Below are positions 28,797 to 37,026 of a stretch of DNA of 64,000 nucleotides, piece after piece. Both the position numbers and the translations under genes were made by a program. Position 1 is the stretch's first letter, and the number at the start of each line of letters is the position of its first letter. Source of the stretch: Paracnuella aquatica. Its GTDB lineage: Bacteria; Bacteroidota; Bacteroidia; Chitinophagales; Chitinophagaceae. The notes under the pieces are model-generated. The model was not told the origin of the DNA. It was given only the letters and a program-made list of their open reading frames with translations, and did not search any database. The stretch covers positions 1-64,000 of the forward strand of contig NZ_QOWJ01000017.1 in the NCBI RefSeq assembly GCF_003332885.2, in the 5' to 3' direction.

Positions 28797-30020
28797 ATGA
28801 ACACAACTTTCCAAAAGCGATGGGAAGCATTGCAACAGGCACACGAGGCATTGATCAGTAGGAAAAATGTAAAGCTTCCTTTGGGCAACGGCATCTTTGA
28901 CCGGTATGAGCACCCGGTGCTTACGGCGGCGCATGCACCGCTTACTTGGCGTTACGATTTAAACCCGGCCACCAATCCTTTTTTACAGGAGCGCTTTGCC
29001 ATCAATGCCGCTTTCAATGCAGGCGCCATAAAATTCAATGGAAAATACGTGGTGGTGGCTCGTGTGGAAGGTGCCGACCGGAAATCTTTTTTTGCAGTGG
29101 CTGAAAGCGACAATGGCGTGGATGCCTTTCGTTTTTGGGAATACCCGGTACACATGCCGGAAACCACGGAACCCGATACCAATGTGTACGATATGCGCCT
29201 GGTTCAGCACGAAGACGGATGGATCTATGGGCTGTTTTGCACCGAACGCCGCGACCCATCGGCACCCGCAGGCGACCAGTCGGCGGCGATAGCACAATGC
29301 GGCATTGCCCGCACCAAAGATCTGGTGCAGTGGGAACGTTTGGCTGATTTGAGAACATCATCGGCGCAACAGCGCAACGTGGTGTTGCACCCCGAATTTG
29401 TGCAGGGCAAATATGCGTTTTACACCCGCCCGCAAGATTCGTTCATAGAGGCCGGAAAGGGCGGTGGTATTGGCTTTGGTCTGAGTGCCTGTATCGAGTG
29501 TGCAGTCATCGATGAAGAAGTGATCATTGATGAAAAAAGGTACCATACTGTATACGAAGCCAAGAACGGGCAGGGGCCGGCACCCATTAAAACCGACAAA
29601 GGTTGGCTGCACCTGGCGCATGGCGTTCGGGCATGTGCTGCCGGACTGCGTTATGTGTTGTACCTGTTCCTAACCGATTTGCATGATGTGACCAAAGTGA
29701 TCCATAAACCTGCAGGATATTTTTTAGCGCCGGAAGGAGCGGAGCGCATTGGTGATGTGTCGAATGTGGTGTTTGCAAACGGCTGGATAAAAGATGATGA
29801 TGGAAGAGTGTTTATTTATTATGCTTCGTCTGATACGCGGTTGCATGTTGCTACATCCACAGTGGAGCAATTGCTGGATTATGTAATGCATACCCCGGAA
29901 GATGGTTTTCGTTCGGCTGCATCGGTGCAAACCATTTACAATATTGTTGATAAAAACAGGGCTTATTTAGCTGCGCAAAAACAGGCAGCGCCGCAAAGTG
30001 CAGATGTGCAAAAGGTTTGA
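28797..30020 (+). CDS. GH130 4-O-beta-D-mannosyl-D-glucose phosphorylase
   Basis: 407 residues from MNTTFQKRW. Phosphorylases of GH130 subfamily 1 convert mannosyl-beta-1,4-glucose plus phosphate to mannose 1-phosphate and glucose. Recognised blocks are [38 protein letters not shown], the YDMRL motif whose Asp132 is the expected general acid, and the C-terminal VFANGWI...[13 protein letters not shown]. The epimerase gene starts 3 bp downstream. This pair is the established mannobiose pathway described for Bacteroides fragilis. The frame is open further upstream into the transporter gene, but that part lacks family similarity. Confidence 0.92.
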   Translation: MNTTFQKRWEALQQAHEALISRKNVKLPLGNGIFDRYEHPVLTAAHAPLTWRYDLNPATNPFLQERFAINAAFNAGAIKFNGKYVVVARVEGADRKSFFAVAESDNGVDAFRFWEYPVHMPETTEPDTNVYDMRLVQHEDGWIYGLFCTERRDPSAPAGDQSAAIAQCGIARTKDLVQWERLADLRTSSAQQRNVVLHPEFVQGKYAFYTRPQDSFIEAGKGGGIGFGLSACIECAVIDEEVIIDEKRYHTVYEAKNGQGPAPIKTDKGWLHLAHGVRACAAGLRYVLYLFLTDLHDVTKVIHKPAGYFLAPEGAERIGDVSNVVFANGWIKDDDGRVFIYYASSDTRLHVATSTVEQLLDYVMHTPEDGFRSAASVQTIYNIVDKNRAYLAAQKQAAPQSADVQKV

Positions 30021-30023
30021 GCC

Positions 30024-31223
30024 ATGGCAATTGATCTGGTGCAATACCGCAACGAAATAGCGCAGGAGCTGGATGCAATTCTTAATTTCTGGATCACGCA
30101 TTGTGTAGATGAACGCAACGGAGGTTTTATTGGCCGCATGGACCATCAAAACCGTATTGATCCGGATGCGCCAAAAGGCTCAGTGCTCAATAGCCGCATC
30201 CTGTGGACTTTTTCCGCTGCGGCCCGCTACACCGGCAGCGATGTGCATCGCGCCATAGCCGACCGCGCATTTACATACCTGCAACGACATTTTATTGACC
30301 CCGAGTGGGGCGGTGTGTATTGGAGTGTAAATGCCGGTGGACAGCCGCTTGATACCAAAAAGCAAATCTATGCATTGGCCTTTGCTATCTATGCTTTTAG
30401 TGAATACTATCGCCTCACGGCAAATGGCGCAGCGTTGGATGCAGCAAAAGATTTTTTTGCGCTTATTGAAACACATAGTTATGATGGTGAACATGGCGGC
30501 TACATTGAAGCAATGGCTCCGGATTGGCAACCGCTTGCCGACCTGCGCCTGAGTGCAAAAGATTCCAATGAGAAAAAAAGCATGAATACACACCTGCATG
30601 TGTTGGAAGCTTATGCCAACCTGTACCGAGTTTGGCCCGATGCGTTGCTTTGTAAAAGACTGGTAACGCTGGTGCGCCATTTTCTCGATCATATCATTCA
30701 TCCCCATAGTGGCCACCTACAATTATTTTTTAACGAAAGCTGGGAGCCGCGATCTGCAGCTGTTTCCTACGGGCACGATATAGAAGCGGCCTGGCTGGTG
30801 CAAGAGGCTGCAGCAGTAATTGGCAATGAGGATTTGATTACGGAAGTAAAGACCCGATCACTGCAGGTAGCGGAAGCTGCAGCCCGCGGCCTTGACGTGG
30901 ATGGCGGGCTTTGGTATGAAAAGGATGGCGAACATTTGGTAAAAGAAAAACACTGGTGGCCGCAGGCCGAGGCGATGGTTGGTTTTTTCAACGCATGGCA
31001 GCTTACCGGCGATGCCGTGCAACTGGAGCGGTCGGTAAACAACTGGCGGTTTGTGCAACAGCATATAATTCATCGCGATCTGGGCGAATGGATCTGGGGC
31101 GTGCGGGAGGATTACAGCCCCATGCCCGGCGAGGATAAAGTAGGCATTTGGAAATGCAATTACCACAATGGCCGCGCCTGCATTGAGTTGTTGCACCGCA
31201 TGGATGGTCTGATTAAGGCATAA
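30024..31223 (+). CDS. Cellobiose 2-epimerase (AGE family)
   Basis: 399 residues of an (alpha/alpha)6 barrel. These enzymes convert beta-1,4-mannobiose to mannosyl-glucose and cellobiose to glucosyl-mannose. Key family blocks are ERNGGFIGRMDH, NSRILWTFSAAARY, MNTHLHVLEAYANLY, the catalytic-His region VSYGHDIEAAWL, KHWWPQAEAMVGFFNA, and the second catalytic His in GIWKCNYHNGRAC. The 3-bp gap to the phosphorylase gene and the joint pathway make the function confident. It is the last gene of the locus. Confidence 0.93.
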   Translation: MAIDLVQYRNEIAQELDAILNFWITHCVDERNGGFIGRMDHQNRIDPDAPKGSVLNSRILWTFSAAARYTGSDVHRAIADRAFTYLQRHFIDPEWGGVYWSVNAGGQPLDTKKQIYALAFAIYAFSEYYRLTANGAALDAAKDFFALIETHSYDGEHGGYIEAMAPDWQPLADLRLSAKDSNEKKSMNTHLHVLEAYANLYRVWPDALLCKRLVTLVRHFLDHIIHPHSGHLQLFFNESWEPRSAAVSYGHDIEAAWLVQEAAAVIGNEDLITEVKTRSLQVAEAAARGLDVDGGLWYEKDGEHLVKEKHWWPQAEAMVGFFNAWQLTGDAVQLERSVNNWRFVQQHIIHRDLGEWIWGVREDYSPMPGEDKVGIWKCNYHNGRACIELLHRMDGLIKA

Positions 31224-31572
31224 GGTTATATGTTTTTTAGGCGATGCAATGCTTTGGTTGCGCTGTAAAAACCTGCAGTAAAAAAATATGTACTTTTTTA
31301 TTGCCTGGAAAATCGAATTAATAAATCAGCCCCTCTTTTAGCAGGCGCTGATTTATGTTGCATCAAGAATTTTAAATAAAGAAGCGGCCCTAACCTACGT
31401 ATCAAAGCACTGAAAAAAGAGCCGCAAAAAATTTTGTTTTTCTTAAACCCCGCACGGTTGCGCTTTTCCGAAGCAGACATGTCATTTTTACGATACCGCC
31501 ACCGTGGAAAAAGTGGGTAAGATGTGGAAAACTGAAAAAGTCGACGGATATTTGCGGCCCAAAGTTGATCAA
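31224..31572. other. Intergenic region with a hairpin
   Basis: About 350 bp without a gene. A 10-bp perfect inverted repeat ATAAATCAGC / GCTGATTTAT (31321-31330 with 31347-31356, 16-base loop) may end the mannan operon, although no clear T-run follows it. GATATTTG near 31550 is a 7/8 match to a -7 element for the next gene. Confidence 0.5.
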
Positions 31573-32322
31573 GTGCACCGCATCAAACACCATTTTTTTT
31601 ATTTACTGGTATGCGCCGGGTTGGTAGCCTGCAGCCGGCCCATGTTGCCGCAGCAACTCGTTTATTCGGGTTACAATATTTCGGCAGCCAATGCTACCGA
31701 CAGTACCCTGGGTAAATTGTTGCAGCCATACCGCGATAGCGTGGAGCGCAGCATGAGTGTGGTGGTGGGCAACGCATCGGCCACCCTTGAAAAAGCAAAG
31801 CCTTCCAGCACGCTGGGCAATTTTATGGCCGATGCCGTGCTGCAGATGGCCAATAAAAAATTCAACCGCACCGTGCATTTTTCCCTGCTTAACTATGGCG
31901 GCATCCGCCTAACGCAATTGCCGCAAGGTGCCGTAACCAGGGGGAAGATCTTTGAGTTGATGCCATTTGATAATTTGATCGTGGTGCAGGTGCTTAATGG
32001 CGCACAAGTTCAAGAGTTGCTCGACTTTATTGCCGCCCAGGGTGGCTGGCCTGTGGCAGGTGTTTCATTTACCATTCGCAACAAAAAAGCAACAGATATT
32101 ACCATCGCCGGCAAGCCGTTCGATGTGCAGCAAACATATACCATTGCCAACTCCGATTATGTGGCCAATGGTGGTGATGGTGCTGCATTTATGCGGGCTA
32201 TTCCGCAGGTAACAAATGGTTACCTGGTGCGTGATGCATTGTTTGATTATGTAGCTTTTTTGCAAAGCCAGAATATGACTATTTCAGCCAACAACGAAAT
32301 GCGCATTAACCATGTACAATAG
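31573..32322 (+). CDS. 5'-nucleotidase C-terminal-domain lipoprotein
   Basis: Encodes only the substrate-binding C-terminal domain of the UshA/5'-nucleotidase family: STLGNFMADAVLQMAN, LLNYGGIRLTQLPQGAVTRG, IFELMPFDNLIVVQVLNG and ANSDYVANGGDG, where the GGDG and Phe residues normally stack the nucleoside. The start is set at a GTG (31573) because it puts a clean SPII signal (MHRIKHHFFYLLVCAGLVAC, Cys20) at the N-terminus; ATGs at 31504 and 31522 would add about 20 residues of non-signal sequence. The metallophosphatase domain is the next gene, overlapping by 11 bp, so the two probably act as a complex. Confidence 0.78.
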   Translation: MHRIKHHFFYLLVCAGLVACSRPMLPQQLVYSGYNISAANATDSTLGKLLQPYRDSVERSMSVVVGNASATLEKAKPSSTLGNFMADAVLQMANKKFNRTVHFSLLNYGGIRLTQLPQGAVTRGKIFELMPFDNLIVVQVLNGAQVQELLDFIAAQGGWPVAGVSFTIRNKKATDITIAGKPFDVQQTYTIANSDYVANGGDGAAFMRAIPQVTNGYLVRDALFDYVAFLQSQNMTISANNEMRINHVQ

Positions 32323-33250
32323 ACGAAAATTTATTGCGCAGTCGGCCATGGCTGCAGGTTCGGTGCTGTTGGGCAGCCGTGCATTGCATGCGGCATCAAT
32401 GGATGTTGCGCCGGTTCAATACCTCACCATTTTACACACCAACGATACGCATAGCAGGCTCGATCCTTTTCCGATGGATGGCAGCCGCAACGAAGGTTTG
32501 GGTGGTGTGGCACGTCGCGCTGCTTTGATTGAAAAGATCAGGGGCGAAGCGGAACATGTATTGTTGTTGGATGCCGGTGATATTTTCCAGGGTACACCGT
32601 ATTTTAATATATATAATGGTGAGCCCGAAATAAAAGCATTGACCCAGATGGGCTACGATGCGGTAACGATAGGCAACCACGATTACGATGGCGGCATTGA
32701 AAACCTGGCGGCGCAAATGCAGGCCCATGGCCGGTTTGAGACCATTGTTTGCAATTATGATTTTGCCGGCACGCCAATGGAAAATGTGGCAGTGCCGTAT
32801 AAAATATTTAAAAGAGGCGGATTGAAAATAGGTGTATTGGGTGTGGGCATTGAACTGGATGGATTGGTGCCTGCAAACCTTTATGGCAATACCAGATACC
32901 TCGACCCGGTGGCAAAAGCAAACGAAACTGCAGCATTGCTGCGGTCGAAAGGTTGCGACCTGGTAATTTGTTTATCGCATTTGGGTTACCGTTATAGTGG
33001 TAATAAAATAAGTGATTTGAAATTGGCTGCTGCAACTAGCAACATCGATTTGATTATTGGTGGACATACACATGATTTTTTAGAGCAGCCGGAAGTGGTG
33101 CGCAATAAAAATGGTGCCGAGGTCATCATTAACCAGGTTGGGTGGGCCGGCATCAAATTGGGGCGCCTCGACTATCGATTTGAACGGGGAAAACGGGGAA
33201 AAGTTGAGCGTGCCAATTCTCTTTTAGTTACAAAAAAAACGGGCGAATAA
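32312..33250 (+). CDS. 5'-nucleotidase N-terminal metallophosphatase
   Basis: 312 residues. A twin-arginine-like leader (YNRRKFIAQSAMAAGSVLLG) suggests Tat export. The calcineurin-like phosphoesterase core is complete: LTILHTNDTHSRL (DxH), LLLDAGDIFQGT (GDxxQ), TIGNHDYDGG (GNHE-type) and LIIGGHTHDFLEQP (GHTH). It lacks the C-terminal nucleotidase domain, which is supplied by the upstream overlapping gene. The likely activity is periplasmic hydrolysis of nucleotides or UDP-sugars. The gene order (C-domain before N-domain) is the reverse of a fused enzyme. Confidence 0.88.
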   Translation: MYNRRKFIAQSAMAAGSVLLGSRALHAASMDVAPVQYLTILHTNDTHSRLDPFPMDGSRNEGLGGVARRAALIEKIRGEAEHVLLLDAGDIFQGTPYFNIYNGEPEIKALTQMGYDAVTIGNHDYDGGIENLAAQMQAHGRFETIVCNYDFAGTPMENVAVPYKIFKRGGLKIGVLGVGIELDGLVPANLYGNTRYLDPVAKANETAALLRSKGCDLVICLSHLGYRYSGNKISDLKLAAATSNIDLIIGGHTHDFLEQPEVVRNKNGAEVIINQVGWAGIKLGRLDYRFERGKRGKVERANSLLVTKKTGE

Positions 33251-33309
33251 AAATTTTTTTTTGATTAACTTTTCTTAGAAATTCGTCCTTCTGTCACGGC
33301 CAAATTTTT

Positions 33310-33330
33310 TTATACACAAGGTGTGTACAA
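33310..33330. promoter_or_regulatory. Pair of facing DnaA boxes upstream of dnaA
   Basis: TTATACACA (33310-33318) fits the DnaA box TTATnCACA exactly. TGTGTACAA (33322-33330) is TTGTACACA on the other strand, one mismatch. They face each other with a 3-base gap, 50 bp before the dnaA start. This suits autoregulation; two boxes alone do not make an origin. Confidence 0.6.
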
Positions 33331-33379
33331 CGGGCCCCGCAAGCATCATACTTAATTCACATAAACTACGACGTCATTC

Positions 33380-34813
33380 ATGGATAAGAACGCCGAACAT
33401 GTTTGGGCTAACTGCCTTTCTATCATTAAGGATATCGTAGAGTGGCAGCATTTCAAAACATGGTTCGAACCCATCAAGCCCGTGCAGTTGAAGGAAAATG
33501 TGTTGGTGATTCAGGTTCCGAGCCAGTTTTTTTACGAATATCTGGAAGAGCACTATGTAAATCTTTTAGCCAAAACGCTGAAGCGTGAATTGGGTAAAGA
33601 TGCCCGGCTCGAATACCGCATTATGGTAGATGGGGGCAACAGCTACAACAAGCCTGTAACTGTGGATGTTGCAACGCATGGCTACAAGTCTTTTTCAAAT
33701 AACGAAATGGATTTTCCGCTGGTGATCAATACGCCGGTGAAAAACCCATTTGTGATACCGGGTCTTAAAAAAATGCACATCGACCCGCAATTGAATGCGA
33801 TATATACATTCGATTCATATGTGGAAGGCGATAGCAACCGCGTGGCACGCCGTGCAGGTAAAACGGTGGCCGAAAAGCCTGGCGCTAACTCCTTTAACCC
33901 GTTGGTTATTTATGGCGGCGTTGGTTTGGGTAAAACTCACCTGGCGCAGGCCATTGGCAATGAAGTAAAAAAGCTGCATCCTAACAAAGTGGTGCTGTAT
34001 GTAAGCTCCGAGAAATTCATCAACCAGTTTGTAGACCATAGCCGCAACAATGCCATCAACGACTTCATTCATTTTTACCAAATGATTGATGTGCTGATCA
34101 TTGACGACGTGCAGTTTTTCAACCGCGCCGAAAAATCACAGGATGCGTTTTTTGCCATCTTCAACCACCTGCACCAAAGCGGCAAGCAGCTGGTGCTTAC
34201 TTCCGATAAATCGCCAAAAGACCTGGAAGGCGTGCAGGAGCGCCTGCTGAGCCGTTTCCGTTGGGGTTTGAGTGCCGATATCCAGATGCCGGATTATGAA
34301 ACCCGCATCGAGATACTGGAACGGAAAATGAAGAACGACGGCCTGGAGATGCCGAAGGAAGTGGTGAAATACATTGCATACAACATCAACAGCAATATCC
34401 GTGAGTTGGAAGGTGCGCTGATTTCGCTGCTGGCGCAATCGTCGCTCAATCGCCGTGAAATTGATCTGGAACTGGCAAAAAAAGTGCTGCGCAATTTTGT
34501 AAAATCCTCGAGTAAGGAAATTACCATCGATACCATTCAGCGAATGGTGTGCGAATACTTTGATGTGCCCTACGATAAACTGTTGCAAAAGACCCGCAAA
34601 CGTGAAATTGTACAGGCGCGTCAGATAACCATGTACCTCTCAAAAGCATTTACCAAAAACTCGCTGAAAACAATCGGTGAACATTTTGGTGGCCGCGATC
34701 ATACTACGGTGATTCACTCTTGCCAAACGGTAAAAGACCTGATGGATACCGATGGTTTGTTCCGCGATAACGTGATGGAGCTGCAGCAAAAAGTGCAACT
34801 GGCAGCCATGTAA
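33380..34813 (+). CDS. dnaA: Chromosomal replication initiator DnaA
   Basis: 477 residues, complete. Domain I (residues 1-80, FKTWFEPIKP) is followed by a variable linker. The AAA+ domain III has Walker A at about 179-187 (GGVGLGKTH), Walker B LIIDDVQF, and sensor region LTSDKSP...RLLSRFRWGL. Domain IV has the DnaA signature GGRDHTTVIHSC for box recognition. It binds DnaA boxes and opens oriC. Facing DnaA boxes lie upstream and a strong terminator downstream; dnaN is not next to it. Confidence 0.98.
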   Translation: MDKNAEHVWANCLSIIKDIVEWQHFKTWFEPIKPVQLKENVLVIQVPSQFFYEYLEEHYVNLLAKTLKRELGKDARLEYRIMVDGGNSYNKPVTVDVATHGYKSFSNNEMDFPLVINTPVKNPFVIPGLKKMHIDPQLNAIYTFDSYVEGDSNRVARRAGKTVAEKPGANSFNPLVIYGGVGLGKTHLAQAIGNEVKKLHPNKVVLYVSSEKFINQFVDHSRNNAINDFIHFYQMIDVLIIDDVQFFNRAEKSQDAFFAIFNHLHQSGKQLVLTSDKSPKDLEGVQERLLSRFRWGLSADIQMPDYETRIEILERKMKNDGLEMPKEVVKYIAYNINSNIRELEGALISLLAQSSLNRREIDLELAKKVLRNFVKSSSKEITIDTIQRMVCEYFDVPYDKLLQKTRKREIVQARQITMYLSKAFTKNSLKTIGEHFGGRDHTTVIHSCQTVKDLMDTDGLFRDNVMELQQKVQLAAM

Positions 34814-34838
34814 CGATGCGCTTAAAATCTTTTAGTAT

Positions 34839-34884
34839 AAACGGCCTGAACGTTGCCCATCGAGGGTTTGTTCAGGCCGTTTTG
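34839..34884 (+). terminator. dnaA terminator
   Basis: A 13-bp perfect stem AAACGGCCTGAAC / GTTCAGGCCGTTT (34839-34851 with 34870-34882), 18-base loop, with the T-run in the 3' arm. Confidence 0.85.
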
Positions 34885-34969
34885 CTCTTACGTACGGTTT
34901 GGTAATATTTATACCGGCGATACTTAAAAAAAAGAACACTGATTTTTAGGAAATTGAATGCCGGCTCCC

Positions 34970-34977
34970 TATTTTTG
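34970..34977 (+). promoter_or_regulatory. -7 element for the tRNA pair
   Basis: TATTTTTG matches TAnnTTTG exactly and lies 36 bp before the mature 5' end of tRNA-Ser. No clear -33 partner was found. Confidence 0.45.
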
Positions 34978-35013
34978 CAGCCCTTGCAAAGGAGCTCTGC
35001 TCTGAGAGAGGAC

Positions 35014-35102
35014 GGTGAGGTGGATGAGTGGCTGAAATCAGTAGTTTGCTAAACTGCCGTACGGGTTAAACTGTACCGCGGGTTCGAATCCCGCCCTCAC
35101 CG
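35014..35102 (+). tRNA. tRNA-Ser (GCT)
   Basis: 89 nt. The acceptor stem GGTGAGG pairs with CCTCACC, discriminator G. The anticodon stem GTAGT/ACTGC encloses loop TTGCTAA with anticodon GCT at 35048-35050. A long variable arm and the T-arm GCGGGTTCGAATCCCGC are present. CCA is not encoded. Confidence 0.95.
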
Positions 35103-35139
35103 CAGCAAACAGCCGATTGAGAGATTGGCAAAAAATATT

Positions 35140-35213
35140 CGGGAAGTAGCGCAGGCCGGTAGCGCACCTGGTTTGGGACCAGGGGGTCGCAGGTTCGAAT
35201 CCTGTCTTCCCGA
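35140..35213 (+). tRNA. tRNA-Pro (TGG)
   Basis: 74 nt. Acceptor CGGGAAG/CTTCCCG, discriminator A. The anticodon stem CCTGG/CCAGG has loop TTTGGGA, anticodon TGG at 35174-35176. The T-arm contains GGTTCGAATCC. CCA is not encoded. Its 3' half is the most likely attachment site of the element whose integrase gene starts 297 bp downstream. Confidence 0.95.
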
Positions 35214-35237
35214 CTTAAACCTTGTCAAAAGGAAACT

Positions 35238-35273
35238 AAACCTGTAAGTTCTAAGTGACTTACAGGTTTTTTT
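35238..35273 (+). terminator. Terminator after the tRNA pair
   Basis: A 12-bp perfect stem AAACCTGTAAGT / ACTTACAGGTTT (35238-35249 with 35258-35269) followed by a T-run to 35273. Confidence 0.85.
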
Positions 35274-35313
35274 ATTTTCTTCCTGTCAATTTATAGCAGA
35301 AAATAGCAAAACT

Positions 35314-35364
35314 CTGGTGAGTCATTCGGTGAGTCAAACATGGCACCCGTTTTGGACTCACCAG
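35314..35364. repeat. GGTGAGTC repeats upstream of the integrase gene
   Basis: CTGGTGAGTC (35314-35323) and GACTCACCAG (35355-35364) form a perfect 10-bp inverted repeat. A second direct GGTGAGTCA lies at 35328-35336. Three copies of the same word between tRNA-Pro and the integrase gene look like recombinase or excisionase arm sites. Confidence 0.5.
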
Positions 35365-35510
35365 CTTCGTTATAAGTTGTTGATTTACATTGAAATGGGT
35401 TAATTTTTTTGACCTGTTTTGATAGGATTAATATACGATTTGGGCCGCGGATTAGAAGGAACGAGTGAGAGAGAAATCAAATCTTTTTTAAACCTGTCAA
35501 AACAAATTGT

Positions 35511-36800
35511 ATGGAGACTATCCACACATTCGGAATTGACCTGCTGATCCGAAAATGCAAGCACAACAAAAAGCAGGGCTTCATCTATGCTCGTATCACC
35601 GTTGACGAAGAACGAGCCGAAATTTCAACAAAGGAGAAAATTGACGTCGCTGCCTGGGACCCGGACAGGGAAATAGTAAAGGGAAAGACTATTGAGGTCA
35701 AGGAGATCAACCAGCACCTCGATGACATTCGCCACAAGATCCGGTCTAAATACCGAATGCTGAAAGAAAACGAATCCCTTATCACTGCCGAAAAGGTTAA
35801 GGAGGCATACGAGGGCATACTTTCCTGCCAAAAGGGTCACACGCTGGCGGAGCTTATGGCTTACTACAAGAAGATTTGGGAGACCAAGATGAAGAAAGGC
35901 GGCTTCAAGAACTACAAGACCACCATAGATTACCTGACCAAGTTCCTGGAGAGCAAATACCCTTCAAAAGATGTTTACCTCGCTCAATTGAACATGGAGT
36001 TTGCAACTGAGTTTGAACACTACGTCAGAACCTGCCCCCTCAAGGAATATGATCCCAGCCTGGGAAATGGCGTAGGCAAACACATACAGCGCTTCAAGCG
36101 TATACTGAATTGGGGCGCTGATGCAAAGGACGGAATTGGTTGGATGAAAACCAATCCTTGCGGGAAGTACAGTTGTCCCCTCAAAAAGAACAAGCGCAAG
36201 AAACTGACGTTTGAACTGCTGGTAAAGCTTGAGCAAAAATCCTTTCAGGATGCCACACTCAATTACGTCAAGGAACTGTTCCTCTTTAGTTGCTACACTG
36301 GTTTTGCTTTCGCCGATGTCATGGCACTTCGGGAAAGCCATTTTGAATGGGACGGCGATGATACCATCTGGTGCAGAATTTACCGGGCCAAATCCGATAT
36401 TCTGTCGCCAATCCCGCTGCTAAAAGACGCGGCCAAAATCATTAACCGGCATCGGAACGATGAAGGCTTGGGCTATGGCGATTCGATTTTCAAACGACTC
36501 ACCAACCAGTTCGTGAACCGTTGCTTGAAGGTAATTCAAGAAGCTTGCGAATTCGATATTCCGCTAACCTTTCACGTTGCCCGGCACACTTTCGCAAAGA
36601 CAGTTGCCTTGAAAAACGGCATTCCATTGGAAACCGTTCAATTGATGATGGGGCATACCAAAATCACCACAACGCAGATTTATGCCGAAGTGGACGAAGA
36701 GAAAATCATCAGTGATATGTCCGGTATTGAGGAGAAACTGGCGGCAAAAAGAGGAAGTGTAATCGATCGCCTAAGTAATCCTGTTTCACTTTCTGCTTAA
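35511..36800 (+). CDS. Tyrosine recombinase / integrase of a mobile element
   Basis: 429 residues of the Bacteroidota-type phage integrase family. An N-terminal arm-type and SAM-like core-binding region (TLAELMAYYKK..., about residues 110-210) leads to the catalytic domain. Visible catalytic residues are His355 and Arg358 (HVARHTF), His382 (MMGHTKI) and nucleophile Tyr391 (TQIYAEV). The usual first Arg (TGLR) is replaced by Ala266 (CYTGFAFAD), as other residues replace it in the IntDOT group. It sits just after tRNA-Pro and heads the mobile region, so it likely catalyses integration at the tRNA end. It is convergent with the next gene. Confidence 0.92.
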   Translation: METIHTFGIDLLIRKCKHNKKQGFIYARITVDEERAEISTKEKIDVAAWDPDREIVKGKTIEVKEINQHLDDIRHKIRSKYRMLKENESLITAEKVKEAYEGILSCQKGHTLAELMAYYKKIWETKMKKGGFKNYKTTIDYLTKFLESKYPSKDVYLAQLNMEFATEFEHYVRTCPLKEYDPSLGNGVGKHIQRFKRILNWGADAKDGIGWMKTNPCGKYSCPLKKNKRKKLTFELLVKLEQKSFQDATLNYVKELFLFSCYTGFAFADVMALRESHFEWDGDDTIWCRIYRAKSDILSPIPLLKDAAKIINRHRNDEGLGYGDSIFKRLTNQFVNRCLKVIQEACEFDIPLTFHVARHTFAKTVALKNGIPLETVQLMMGHTKITTTQIYAEVDEEKIISDMSGIEEKLAAKRGSVIDRLSNPVSLSA

Positions 36801-37026
36801 GAAAGCGTTAGCTCAAGTATTAAAATCCCAACTTTTAGCCGCTTATGGGTTTCGCTATAAATGGCCAAAACCTTTGTATTGAAGGTTGTGTAATTGTTTG
36901 CCAGCATATTCACCCAAACGGTGCTTGTGAAATTGCTACGTGTTTTTGTGGGCGCGCTCGGGGAAACGTGGTTTTTACCGTAGCCTGAGAGCCACTGATG
37001 ATTGGCATTTCACATAGTAACATTCG

